This document shows positions 1 to 8,707 of a stretch of DNA of 64,000 nucleotides, in pieces (the first letter of the stretch is position 1; each line of letters starts with the position of its first letter). Origin of the DNA: SIG575 sp964507395 (GTDB taxonomy: Bacteria > Bacillota > Clostridia > Oscillospirales > Acutalibacteraceae); contig CAZDQE010000006.1 in assembly GCA_964507395.1 (NCBI GenBank), forward strand, positions 1 through 64,000, given 5' to 3'. The position numbers and the translations under genes were made by a program. The notes beneath the pieces were generated by a model. It made no database searches, was not told where the DNA came from, and saw only the letters and a list, made by a program, of their open reading frames with translations.

Positions 1-2
1 AC

Positions 3-111
3 TCTTTAATTCCTATTTGTGCTGACGCTTTAGCGGCAGAATGGAGATTAATATGTAAATCAAAGAATATAAAAGAAATAATATTAGGAAGGAGAAAACA
101 TTATGGATATT
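3..111 (+). CDS. possible 3' end of an upstream gene (partial)
   Basis: One frame is open from the window edge to a TAA at 109-111, reading about 35 residues that end in ...LGRRKHYGY. It overlaps the first codons of the next gene by 9 bases, a spacing common in operons. No family can be recognised from so short a piece, and an open frame of this length can arise by chance, so this is only a possibility. Confidence 0.2.
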
Positions 112-615
112 AACGACAAAAACAACACACCATTTGAAGACTACAACCCTGATCTCGCCGAAATCATACTTGCTTTGGAACCCATCATACGCTTTGGCAT
201 GTGTAACATACCATTTGCTTTGTTCGACGTTTATCGGAGATATAAGGAAAAAGAAACTATCGAAGAGTTTCTTGAACTTTATCCGGGAATTGAAGGTCCT
301 GTTTTGCCTCAGGAAGACCCTGAATATCACGAAGGCGACAGATACCGTGAAATTTATATGAGAGATAAAAGTTTTGAAAATGTCTGTGTTAAATTCGGAG
401 ATCCCGTTCTGATTGATACCAAAAGAAAAAGAAAATCAGGCCTTGTATGCATTCAACTCGGCAACTATCCACTTATTGTTAACGCACTTGAAACTGAAGA
501 AAAAGACGGTATAGTTTTTTGGTTTCCTAACACAAGTTTCGTTGAATTCTACGTTTCCTATAAAAGTTTGGACCAAGTCATAAAATTCATCGGTGTGCCG
601 ATAAATTTTGGTTAA
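103..615 (+). CDS. hypothetical protein, 170 aa
   Basis: The start is an ATG preceded by AGGAAGGAG eight bases upstream, a strong ribosome binding site. The protein is acidic in its N-terminal third and has no signal peptide or membrane segment. The C-terminal half is rich in beta-prone stretches. I do not recognise the family. The gene is followed after 65 bases by another unknown gene of similar size and then by a broken integrase gene, all on the plus strand, so it probably belongs to an older mobile element that the defence-bearing element abuts. It may be accessory cargo; no function is assigned. Confidence 0.6.
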   Translation: MDINDKNNTPFEDYNPDLAEIILALEPIIRFGMCNIPFALFDVYRRYKEKETIEEFLELYPGIEGPVLPQEDPEYHEGDRYREIYMRDKSFENVCVKFGDPVLIDTKRKRKSGLVCIQLGNYPLIVNALETEEKDGIVFWFPNTSFVEFYVSYKSLDQVIKFIGVPINFG

Positions 616-680
616 CATCCAAATGCGAATCCACAAACTTTAAACCACACACTTTATTATTGAAAGGAAAAATTAAACTT

Positions 681-1208
681 ATGAATAAAAAATTACAATC
701 ATTTATTTCAGAAGAAATCGAAAAGAAATACTCAATCCCTCAAGAAATCACAATCAAATTTTTCGAGGGAGAAAAGCTCCCCTATTTTTTAATGAAAATC
801 TATCAGCAGTTTTTCAACGCACACTCATTCACGGATTTTCTCGATGACAATTTAATTGAAGAATATCTTCTTGATGAAGACATCTGCACATCTCATATTA
901 CAGATGATGAGATAATCGCAAGAGACAATTGTATAATCAATCTCGGTGTTGAAAACGGATACATAATTAAATTTGACAGAGCAAATCGTAGGGATGACGG
1001 ATCATTAAAAATAATAAAATTCAATAACATGGTTTTCCCTGCATTAATTTTTTCATCAAATCCCGAAAAGACTGTTTTCGTATTTGCAAAAGATTATTAT
1101 GATGTATCGCTCACTTTGCCCAACGATAAAATAACTATAATCGGAACAGCTGAATCATATCGCAAACCCAGTGAAATCAGATATCGTGATTTCGAACAAG
1201 GGTTATAA
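681..1208 (+). CDS. hypothetical protein, 175 aa
   Basis: I place the start at the ATG at 681 because the GAAAGGA Shine-Dalgarno lies at 662-668, 12 bases upstream; an upstream in-frame TTG at 660 would overlap that site. The protein is acidic, with a Ser/Glu-rich N-terminus and no membrane segment. Its layout (helical N-terminal half, beta-rich C-terminal half ending in ...IGTAES) resembles the gene just upstream, and the two could be distant paralogues, although I see no convincing shared motif. It is 47 bases upstream of the truncated integrase and on the same strand. The function is unknown. Confidence 0.6.
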   Translation: MNKKLQSFISEEIEKKYSIPQEITIKFFEGEKLPYFLMKIYQQFFNAHSFTDFLDDNLIEEYLLDEDICTSHITDDEIIARDNCIINLGVENGYIIKFDRANRRDDGSLKIIKFNNMVFPALIFSSNPEKTVFVFAKDYYDVSLTLPNDKITIIGTAESYRKPSEIRYRDFEQGL

Positions 1209-1255
1209 TGAGAAATTAACACACTACTCATTTTATAGTTAAAGGAGAAGTGCCA

Positions 1256-1696
1256 ATGTATCTTAAAAAGACCCATCGTGGCACCTGGACAGTCAAATTC
1301 TATTACACAAATTGGCAAGGTGAAAGGAAGCAGAAAAAACAGGAAGGTTTTAAAACTAAAAAGGAGGCTCAGGAATTTGCTCTTGACTTTTTAGATAAAT
1401 GCAAAACCTCAGTTGATATTTCTTTCAAAAACTTAGTTGAACTTTATATGGAAGATACCAAAGTTCATGTGAAGCCCACGACATTCGCCAATAAAGAGTT
1501 CCTGATCAATTCGAAAATCCTTCCATATTTCAGTTCTATGCGAATCTGCGACATTGATATTGCAATGGTACGAAAATGGCAAAATGAGCTGATTTCACAC
1601 GAAAACAATTACAATAAAACATACCTGAAAACCATACATAACCAATTGTCAGCAATGAGATTGTACCATATCCCAAACCATTTGTCAACACTTTAA
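1256..1696 (+). pseudogene. truncated tyrosine recombinase (integrase N-terminal fragment)
   Basis: The first ~135 residues match the N-terminal part of the intact integrase encoded at 18083-19159: both have a TW-V-F-YTNW-GERKQK arm-binding domain, then FKTKKEAQE, then a core-binding domain ending in TYLKT-HNQLSA. After that the homology stops abruptly (near base 1660) and a dozen unrelated residues lead to a stop. The whole catalytic domain (Arg, His-x-x-Arg, Tyr) is missing, so the product cannot recombine DNA. ATG 1256 is chosen because AAAGGAG lies 8 bases upstream; the GTG at 1250 is too close. It points in the opposite direction to the intact integrase. It is a remnant of a related element cut by later insertion or deletion, and the breakpoint marks one edge of the defence cargo. 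Confidence 0.85.
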
Positions 1697-1867
1697 AGCG
1701 GTAAAATATTGTTGGGATATGTTGATTGTGTTTTTTACATCTCTTTATAATCTTCAGTATAACTGAACAGCATTTTGTACTATAACAATTAATTTGTTAT
1801 CTTATATCGATTCGATTCTTTTTACCACTTTAATAGTTATAAGATGCCATTTGTGTCATATCATATT

Positions 1868-2455
1868 TTAATATAGGTAAATTCCAATTAAAAACAATAT
1901 GATAAATGTAATGAATCCCCAAATTGTACATTTAAATCCTGTGTTGTATTTATGGTATTTTATCGTCGCAATTTTTGAGTTTATGTATATTTCGGAAATT
2001 AATTCGTCAAGGTATTCTTCTTGTGTCATAGCGATAAATTTTTCTCGATACACGTTGTTGTTGCCGTTTTCAATGATTCCTGAAAAGAATATTTTAGATT
2101 TCGTATTATTTGAATTTTCTGTTCTAGCTATTAAAACACCACACAAATTATAGAACCCGAACATCAGAATTCCTATACTGACAGCAAAACAAACTAGATA
2201 AAAAATGTTACAAAAAGTCTTTTGGCTGATACAGGTTTTAATTATGTTAAAAATTGAATTTAAACCTTCGTTGGTAAGAATAATAGTAAGCAAAACACCT
2301 ACAGATGTCAGAACAATTGAAGTTTTATTGTCGCAGTTTGTTACGAAGGTAATATTGCGTTCGAGTGTTGTAATAGCATTATTAATCTTGTTGTTAATTT
2401 CTTCATCGTAATTTAAATCTACGTTTTTGTTTTTTTTATTTTCTGAGACTGTCAT
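1868..2455 (-). CDS. pycTM: Pycsar effector PycTM (DUF5706-type membrane protein)
   Basis: This is the last gene of the defence operon. The ATG at 2455 follows GAAGGGA by 9 bases and starts 1 base after the cyclase stop, so translation is coupled. The protein (195 aa) has a charged, Asn-rich N-terminus, a helical stretch, two membrane segments (roughly residues 48-68 and 83-110), a soluble segment with a KSKIFFSGII motif and an LISEIYINSKIATIKY stretch, and a C-terminal membrane helix. That order, especially the FF-G-I, then -Y-, then I---S-I---K pattern before the last helix, is characteristic of the Pycsar effector TM domain family. In known Pycsar systems the effector is activated by cUMP or cCMP and permeabilises the inner membrane, causing abortive infection. 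The family call rests on topology, motifs and the adjacent cyclase; which nucleotide it senses cannot be read. Confidence 0.8.
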   Translation of the reverse strand: MTVSENKKNKNVDLNYDEEINNKINNAITTLERNITFVTNCDNKTSIVLTSVGVLLTIILTNEGLNSIFNIIKTCISQKTFCNIFYLVCFAVSIGILMFGFYNLCGVLIARTENSNNTKSKIFFSGIIENGNNNVYREKFIAMTQEEYLDELISEIYINSKIATIKYHKYNTGFKCTIWGFITFIILFLIGIYLY

Positions 2456-2456
2456 A

Positions 2457-3191
2457 TTAAACATTCCCTTCTATCCACTCACTAAATCCTATTTCTGTTA
2501 TATTGCAGTGATAATAGTCAATATTACCATAGTAGCCATAGCAATGTTGTTTTATCCATGATTTATAGTTTTTATCTTCTTTATATAGAATATCAATAAT
2601 GTTGTTATAAAAATCAGGACTCATTGCGATAGGTAAAATACCATTTCTATTTGCAATGTTAGATAAGTGGGCGGCATCAACGACGGCTTTGCCAATCCAT
2701 ATTTTATCGTTTATTCCGCTTCCACTTTGACCAGCTTTAACAATTAAATCTTGGTCAACGCCTAAACCTATTCCTGCATAAACTGTGGAGTAGCCATTTC
2801 TTTTTAACAATGTGTTCAACATGGTCATAAAAGAATTTATACGATATGCATGTCTGAAAATTTCTACCAAATCTGTTTTGTAAGGTGCATTATAGATGCA
2901 GTAAACACAATCACCTCTAATTCCAATTTCACGATAATTTCCATCATCTTTGAGAATTGAGATAATTTCAGAACAAAAGCTTCTGATAATTCGAGCTGTA
3001 TTTTCATCACAAGATTTAAATAGTTTGCTGGAATCTACAATGTCGACAAATAATGCTCCTACCCATGATTTTATGCCGTTTTCATAAGTGAACTCTGAGT
3101 CTGAGTTTGGAATTGTTGATTTTTCGACGATTTTAGTTGGCGATTTTAAGATTTTTTCAATTGTTTCTTTTGATTTTTTAAATTCATACAT
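2457..3191 (-). CDS. pycC: Pycsar pyrimidine cyclase (class III nucleotide cyclase)
   Basis: The 244-residue protein has the layout of bacterial PycC cyclases. The first metal-binding Asp is in GALFVDIVDSSKLF (about residue 50) and the second in GIRGDCVYCIYNAP (about residue 94). A conserved distal block KAGQSGSGINDKIWIGKAVVDAAHLSN (about residues 152-178) is typical of stand-alone cyclases of this clade. There is no transmembrane or sensor domain, unlike most adenylate/guanylate cyclases, and a PycTM-type effector follows immediately; that pair defines Pycsar. Known PycC enzymes make cCMP or cUMP after phage infection; the base specificity here cannot be decided by eye. It sits at the end of a type I RM operon, separated from the zinc-ribbon gene by only 59 bases, so it is probably co-transcribed, although an internal promoter in the AT-rich gap is possible. 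Confidence 0.85.
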   Translation of the reverse strand: MYEFKKSKETIEKILKSPTKIVEKSTIPNSDSEFTYENGIKSWVGALFVDIVDSSKLFKSCDENTARIIRSFCSEIISILKDDGNYREIGIRGDCVYCIYNAPYKTDLVEIFRHAYRINSFMTMLNTLLKRNGYSTVYAGIGLGVDQDLIVKAGQSGSGINDKIWIGKAVVDAAHLSNIANRNGILPIAMSPDFYNNIIDILYKEDKNYKSWIKQHCYGYYGNIDYYHCNITEIGFSEWIEGNV

Positions 3192-3250
3192 AAAATTTAA
3201 TCACCATATTTATTAATTATTATTTTTTATAAATGGTTGCCTAGCTATAT

Positions 3251-3481
3251 TTACTTATACCTCTCTTCAACACAATCAATCTCTTCAATAACAGACAAAT
3301 TTGTGTAACAGCCTTCTTCTTTGAATCCGATACGTTGATAGGCATGTCCACCGTCAACGAAACACGCACCGCAGCTGCATTCAACAAAATTATGTCTGAA
3401 TTTCGATTCGATTATATCTCCGCAAAGATTACATTGAATCGAGTTTTTAATTATTTTTCTTAAATCCGGTCCTATGTGCAT
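3251..3481 (-). CDS. DUF7695-like zinc-ribbon protein
   Basis: This 76-residue protein has a CNLCGDIIESKFRHNF motif followed by CSCGACFVDGGH, giving two paired-cysteine knuckles that probably hold one zinc ion, and an acidic tail ending in two Glu-Arg pairs. The pattern fits the small DUF7695 family, which has no known function. It starts 6 bases after the hsdR stop and has no obvious Shine-Dalgarno of its own, so it is probably translated by coupling. It lies between hsdR and the Pycsar cyclase. Whether it takes part in either system (for example as a nucleic acid or protein adaptor) is open. Confidence 0.65.
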   Translation of the reverse strand: MHIGPDLRKIIKNSIQCNLCGDIIESKFRHNFVECSCGACFVDGGHAYQRIGFKEEGCYTNLSVIEEIDCVEERYK

Positions 3482-3487
3482 TTCAGT

Positions 3488-6400
3488 TTATGCTGCTATT
3501 GCGTTAGCATTTACTTGTTCAATAACCTTACGTATTCCCATCCAAACAGTAAGGTCAGTGAAGATATCTACAACACTACCCTTATCAGTGAAGGGGGATT
3601 CTTGTAATACAGAAAGATCTTTCATCAATCCATTGTGAACAATATATTCTACAATCTGATTGACAAAATAAATCTGCCTTGAATCGAGGTTCGTGTTATC
3701 AAGAAACTCTGCAAAAGCAGCCTTTGCGGCATTCATATCAAGTCCGACTATTTCACGAACAAATTCGCCAAGAGGTTTTTCGCCAAATTCCGCTTTGTAA
3801 TCTTGTTCAGAACCAACCTCACTCCATAGGATTTGTTCCAACTCTTTTACGTCAGAAGAAGACAACGGAATGTTTGATTTTAATTTTGAAATTACTGCGT
3901 TGTCTTGATGTTGGCGAACATAAAACTCTGCTTTAGCTTTATAATTTTTTAAGTCATCATTTTCAAGCTCTGATTCTTTCCAATCAACAGAGAGGATTTC
4001 ATCATCAAAATTAGTATAATATATTGCTCCGTTGTAAGGAATGTATTTAATTAAATCCCTCAAATTTTTTCTAATATGTTCAAATTCATTGATACCTGCA
4101 GTATCAACATAATCAGTATGAAGAATTTTATCAATCAGTTCCGCCTGAACCATAATTTCAGGAATGTTGGCAACACTTGCCACACCAGCGACTTTTTTAT
4201 AAAGGTCGCTCCTTGCTCTGTTGTATTTTTTACCTGCAAGATATGCAAGTTCAATACCATACATAAGTGCATCGAATCGCATTGCTTTAGGTTCGTCTTC
4301 GTCTGGTGTAATCAAAGGTGCAAGTTCGTCCGCCATAATTAATGTATCCTCATAAGAAATGGAGGTATAATTATCGGGATTTGCATACAGTTCAACATGT
4401 TTGAGATGTTGACGGACAGCAAAGTTTTCCTTGTTGAGTTCTTTAACCTTGCGAACCATATCATCAACTAACTCTTTTCGGAAAGCAATTAACTCCTCGG
4501 TTTGATATGCTAAATCTTGAAGCTTGAACGCCATCTGAGCTTTCAGGCTGAATATTGCACCTTGCAAAGCTATTTGATTGGCAGACTTTCCTTTTCCGCC
4601 CATACGGAAAAATTCAAAGTTTCCGCAGAAATCGAAGATATAGAACATATTCTTATTTTCGCCGTCAAGAAGTTCAGGGCAAAGACGTGTACCTCGACCT
4701 ATCATCTGCCAGAATTTCGCCTTACTCATTACCTTCTTGAAGAAAACAAGATTCAGCACTTCGGGCACATCAATGCCTGTGTCGAGCATATCAACCGAAA
4801 TTGCAATCTGCGGTAATTTCTTCGCATCAGAAAATTCATCAATCGCACTCTGTGCATAGTTGATTTTATTGTCGATAACCTTTGCATATCCGTTCAGATG
4901 GGGATATTCTTTGTTGAACACCTCAAAAATCTTTTCTGCGTGACGGTGATTCTTTGCAAAGATAATTGTTTTACCGATTTTCTGACCGTAGTCAATTTTA
5001 ATACCGTTTGTCATCAGGACATTCAGCACTTCTTTGATTGTGTCCTCATTGAAAATCCAGTCATTAAGAGCTGATGAACCGATTTTATCGGGCATTTCGC
5101 CGTCATGAGCAAAGGTAGCTTCATATTCTTCTTTATCTTCATCGGATAAATCATCATAAACAATACCTTGCTCAATAAATTTAAGCCTTGTTTCCACCGA
5201 CATAAAATCTACAAGGAAACCGTCTTTTACCGCATCGGCAAGTTCATAACCGTAAGTGGGAACACCGTTTTCAAGTTCAAACACTTCATAAGTGTTTTTG
5301 TCGATTTCATCCTTGGGTGTGGCAGTAAGACCTACCAAAGGTGCATCGAAATAGTTAAAAATATCTCTGTATTTGTTATAAATTGAACGGTGTGCTTCAT
5401 CGCAGATAACCAAATCAAAGTGACCGCAAGTGAAGAGTTTGCCCTTTTCATCCTTGACAGAATCAATACAGTTCATCATTGTCTGATAGGTGGAGAAAAC
5501 ACAGTGAGCGTTATAGTTATCCTTTTCTTCACAAAGGTTGGTTACCGATAAATCAGGCAGAAGATTTACAAAGCTACGTTTTGCCTGAGTAACAAGGGAA
5601 TTACGGTCAGCAAGGAAAAGGATGTTTTTCACCCAACCGTGTTCAAGCAGAACTTTGCAAAGAGCAATAACCGTTCTTGTTTTACCTGAACCTGTTGCCA
5701 TAACAAGCAAGGCTTTTCTGCGGTTTTTATTACCAAAACTGTCGCAGACAGCTTTAATTGCACCCTCCTGATAATAACGACCTGCGATATCTTTATCAAC
5801 AACCACATAGTTAAGGCTTGTGCGCATTGTCTGCAAATTGAACAATTTTTCAAGGTCACGCTTGGAATAGACAGTTGCAACCTTGCGTTCAGGGTAAAGA
5901 TTATCGGTAATTCGTGTATCAAATCCGTTGGAAAGGAAGATTACAGGACGGCGACCAAACTTTTTTTCTAAAATATCGGCATAAAGTTTCGCCTGTTGTC
6001 TGCCTTTTGACACATCAACGCAGGTACGCTTTGCTTCAATGACAGCAAGAGGTTTTCCGTCATCGCCGAAAAGAACATAGTCAGCATAGCCCACTTCGCT
6101 CTTGTTGGGCATACCGGGGAGTTCATATTCATTTATCCAGTCTTTACCCTCTGTCCAGCCTGCATCAATGAGCATAGTGTCAATATACACTTTTCTTGTC
6201 TTATACTCAGAAATATCAAGGGGTTTGGGAACATAAGTCTGCTGTTGTTCCTCACGGCGGGCAGTAAGTTCAGCTTTGAGAGCTTCATTTTCTGCCATCA
6301 AAGCCTTAAGGTCAACATCTTCATGTGATACAAAATCAAGAGCTTCTTCAACTGTCAGTTCAAGAAGGTTTTTATCAAAGTGATTTTCTTCATATTCATC

Positions 6401-6778
6401 TGCATAACAATAAGCCACGAAATCAAGAAAAACAAAAAGATTTTCAAGACAAAGTTCTGCCTGTTCTTCGGTGACTTTCTTGCCTAAATGTGCTGCATTG
6501 TTACCAACACGGCGGATGAAATCCATTCGTCTCCAGATATCGTTACCAACAATCTCGCGGAACTCTTCGTTATTCATCAGGCTGACCAATGTCTCCTGCC
6601 AGGGCATAACAAGGGCACTGTCAACGGAGTACATCCATTTGACAGCCATTTCCATCGCCCTGCGACAATTTATGATACAAGTGGACAAATCAATATGTAA
6701 AGTCTTTTCCGCCGCAACTGCAACAGACGAAAACGTATCAAATTGCTTGTCCTTTGTTAAAAAATCAAAGTTGGTCAT
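3488..6778 (-). CDS. hsdR: type I restriction enzyme R subunit HsdR
   Basis: The 1096-residue protein is the motor and nuclease subunit of a type I restriction system. An N-terminal DUF4145-like domain (about 1-105, ending RRVGNNAAHLG) precedes the HSDR_N PD-(D/E)XK nuclease domain (about 190-310) with GYADYVLFGDDGKPLAVIEAK, where D and E-x-K are the catalytic residues. The SF2 translocase follows, with Walker A MATGSGKTRT (about 362), DEAH box VICDEAHRSI, motif III GLTATP and motif VI QMIGRGTR. The C-terminal third is helical, as in EcoEI-type HsdR. The start overlaps the end of the abiH gene by 14 bases. HsdR usually follows or precedes hsdMS directly; here three other genes intervene. All key residues are present, so it should be active if paired with a functional HsdM and HsdS. 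Confidence 0.95.
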   Translation of the reverse strand: MTNFDFLTKDKQFDTFSSVAVAAEKTLHIDLSTCIINCRRAMEMAVKWMYSVDSALVMPWQETLVSLMNNEEFREIVGNDIWRRMDFIRRVGNNAAHLGKKVTEEQAELCLENLFVFLDFVAYCYADEYEENHFDKNLLELTVEEALDFVSHEDVDLKALMAENEALKAELTARREEQQQTYVPKPLDISEYKTRKVYIDTMLIDAGWTEGKDWINEYELPGMPNKSEVGYADYVLFGDDGKPLAVIEAKRTCVDVSKGRQQAKLYADILEKKFGRRPVIFLSNGFDTRITDNLYPERKVATVYSKRDLEKLFNLQTMRTSLNYVVVDKDIAGRYYQEGAIKAVCDSFGNKNRRKALLVMATGSGKTRTVIALCKVLLEHGWVKNILFLADRNSLVTQAKRSFVNLLPDLSVTNLCEEKDNYNAHCVFSTYQTMMNCIDSVKDEKGKLFTCGHFDLVICDEAHRSIYNKYRDIFNYFDAPLVGLTATPKDEIDKNTYEVFELENGVPTYGYELADAVKDGFLVDFMSVETRLKFIEQGIVYDDLSDEDKEEYEATFAHDGEMPDKIGSSALNDWIFNEDTIKEVLNVLMTNGIKIDYGQKIGKTIIFAKNHRHAEKIFEVFNKEYPHLNGYAKVIDNKINYAQSAIDEFSDAKKLPQIAISVDMLDTGIDVPEVLNLVFFKKVMSKAKFWQMIGRGTRLCPELLDGENKNMFYIFDFCGNFEFFRMGGKGKSANQIALQGAIFSLKAQMAFKLQDLAYQTEELIAFRKELVDDMVRKVKELNKENFAVRQHLKHVELYANPDNYTSISYEDTLIMADELAPLITPDEDEPKAMRFDALMYGIELAYLAGKKYNRARSDLYKKVAGVASVANIPEIMVQAELIDKILHTDYVDTAGINEFEHIRKNLRDLIKYIPYNGAIYYTNFDDEILSVDWKESELENDDLKNYKAKAEFYVRQHQDNAVISKLKSNIPLSSSDVKELEQILWSEVGSEQDYKAEFGEKPLGEFVREIVGLDMNAAKAAFAEFLDNTNLDSRQIYFVNQIVEYIVHNGLMKDLSVLQESPFTDKGSVVDIFTDLTVWMGIRKVIEQVNANAIAA

Positions 6779-7874
6779 TTGTGTTCACCTTCATAAATTC
6801 ATTTGGTGGAAGTTTGCGAAAAATTATTTTTTGCGAAAATGTCATTTTACTTAATTCTTTTGCACCGAAAATGAGTTTTAGATTTTTAACATAGCTATCT
6901 AAAGCACTATCATCGTGAAAATATATTTTTATAACATCAAACATATCAAATATAACAGTCAGTATATCTCCATCTGATACATCCAAAGAATGCCCTACAA
7001 TAGAAAGACTTTTTTGTTCCTTAGTTGAATTAATATAAGTAAACAATATCATCAAATCGTCAAGGGTACGCTTGGTAATTCTTTGATAGTATTTTTTATA
7101 TTTTATAAATTTACAATCATTAATACCGGCATCATCATATTCATCTGAATTAACGCCCAAAACAATTGCATCATCAAGTTTCCCGTGAACATGAATAATG
7201 TCTGGTTTTGAATCGTACAATTCAGCATATGTATTTGTGTAATTAAAAGTCAAAACATAATCATTATTTTTTAAGTATCTGTTACAAGATATATAATAAT
7301 TTGAAATCTGTGGTAACACATTATCAACAAATATTTTTAAGTATTGTCTTAATATCTCAATAAATCGATTGTATTCTTCAAAAATATAATCAATGTTTTT
7401 TTCTTCATCAAACGAACAGTCTTTGATATATTTAAAAACCTTATCATTGTAATTATTCTTTTCTTTTATTGCATCCAAAAATCTATTTATGCCACTGGGG
7501 TTTCTTTGCCTGAATTTCTTCAAAACTTCTGCCACTTGATTTTCTAAAGCCACCCAGCCGTTTCTGTTTTTTATATCAAGAAAATGCTTAAACCAACAGT
7601 TTGAATGAAGCTTTTCCAAAAAGCTAACATATTCGTCTTTGTTAATTTTAGTTTCTCTATAAGCCTCTTCATATGTTAGGAGTTTTTCTCGGATTCCTTC
7701 ATTAGTTTTTGACAAGTCGTGAAGTTCTGAATAAATATTTGTTTCATTAAATTTGTCATAATATATTACACTATATTTTTTACTGAGATATTCCGCAATT
7801 AACATAAAATCATTGTAATGAGAAAGCAAGTTGTGATATAAATCAAACCCATTCCCCAACATTAAAACTTTCAA
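6765..7874 (-). CDS. abiH: AbiH-family abortive infection protein
   Basis: The 369-residue protein starts MKVLMLGNGFDLYHNLLSHY, the signature nucleotide-binding-like motif (GNGFD) of the AbiH family, and has the second family signature, SIVGHSLDVSDGDIL, at about residues 291-305, where the conserved GHSLD lies. A block in between (YVLTFNYTNTY, then DIIHVHGKLDDAIVLG) also matches the family. AbiH from Lactococcus blocks phage by an unknown mechanism; the family fold suggests a SIR2/Rossmann-like nucleotide-processing domain. The gene overlaps hsdR by 14 bases and begins 38 bases after the unknown upstream gene, so it is embedded inside the RM operon. Length is normal and no signature residue is missing. 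Confidence 0.88.
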   Translation of the reverse strand: MKVLMLGNGFDLYHNLLSHYNDFMLIAEYLSKKYSVIYYDKFNETNIYSELHDLSKTNEGIREKLLTYEEAYRETKINKDEYVSFLEKLHSNCWFKHFLDIKNRNGWVALENQVAEVLKKFRQRNPSGINRFLDAIKEKNNYNDKVFKYIKDCSFDEEKNIDYIFEEYNRFIEILRQYLKIFVDNVLPQISNYYISCNRYLKNNDYVLTFNYTNTYAELYDSKPDIIHVHGKLDDAIVLGVNSDEYDDAGINDCKFIKYKKYYQRITKRTLDDLMILFTYINSTKEQKSLSIVGHSLDVSDGDILTVIFDMFDVIKIYFHDDSALDSYVKNLKLIFGAKELSKMTFSQKIIFRKLPPNEFMKVNTNDQL

Positions 7875-7911
7875 CTATTTTCACCTCATACAAAGTATTG
7901 TTGCATTAAAG

Positions 7912-8664
7912 TTATTTAGCATCGTGAAAAATTGTTTCATCAAACAATTTTTCACACAAAAATGTATAATCCGGGAAGATTGTTTCTGGCGAATTTAAAA
8001 AGTCTTCAACTATCACCACAGTTGTGATATCCGAAATATCGCCTATTTGTAAAATAATTGGTTCAAGGTTTAGTGCTTTTTCTGGAAAAATGAAACGAAA
8101 TTCATGTTCCCACTCAAAGTCATTTGTTTTGTTGAACACACTTAAAAGTTTTGTTTTTTCATCATTTTCATAATAACGAACAAACTCACCTTTAAATGCC
8201 ATGATTTTACCATAACCATTATTATTTTTTAAGCAATTTACGATTCTTTTTATAAACTCTTCAGTATCATTTATTATAACTGCATACTTGTTTTCAAAAA
8301 GATTAATTCTTTGACTTGGCTTTATGGCAATCATTTTTTCAATATCAAAAATAAATGTATATAAACAAAACACTTTTAAATGTTTAAAATCGTCAGATAA
8401 TAAATGCACATTACCAACCAAAGCATTTTTAATTTCATCGTCCCAGTCCAATCCAAACCTTTCTAAATCTTTTGGATTTACACTGGCGACAGAGCCCTCT
8501 AAGTAGTCATTTATTGCAATATTTTTATTTTCTGTATCATCAAAATTGCCACTTATTACTTTTTCTATACCCCTGTAGTACTCCAAAGGGTTTAAATAGA
8601 TTTTACCTTTTATCAAATCATCTGCGTAATTTGTAAATTTTATCCATCTAAAATCTATACTCAT
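7912..8664 (-). CDS. unrecognised protein between hsdS and abiH, 250 aa
   Basis: The protein begins MSIDFRWIKFTNYADDLIKGKIYLNPLEYYRG. A lysine/aromatic-rich start with 'DLIKGKIYLNPLEYYR' recalls DUF2971-type proteins, which open with a similar 'L-x-G-x-y-x-s-p' strand and occur in defence islands, but the match is weak and I do not assign the family. A later FEWEHEFRFIFPEK stretch also resembles the conserved 'E-E-R' block of those proteins. No membrane segment or signal peptide is visible. It lies 43 bases after hsdS and 37 bases before abiH in the same operon, so a defence-related role, perhaps as partner of AbiH, is inferred from position only. Confidence 0.7.
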   Translation of the reverse strand: MSIDFRWIKFTNYADDLIKGKIYLNPLEYYRGIEKVISGNFDDTENKNIAINDYLEGSVASVNPKDLERFGLDWDDEIKNALVGNVHLLSDDFKHLKVFCLYTFIFDIEKMIAIKPSQRINLFENKYAVIINDTEEFIKRIVNCLKNNNGYGKIMAFKGEFVRYYENDEKTKLLSVFNKTNDFEWEHEFRFIFPEKALNLEPIILQIGDISDITTVVIVEDFLNSPETIFPDYTFLCEKLFDETIFHDAK

Positions 8665-8707
8665 ATTATAACTTCTAATACATTTCCTTTCATTTAATTT
8701 CTTTTTG

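Noticed and set aside
13..330. 105-residue frame on the minus strand at the left edge
   Set aside because: It lies opposite a gene with a strong ribosome binding site, is Phe/Val/Ile-rich like a shadow frame and has no start signal.
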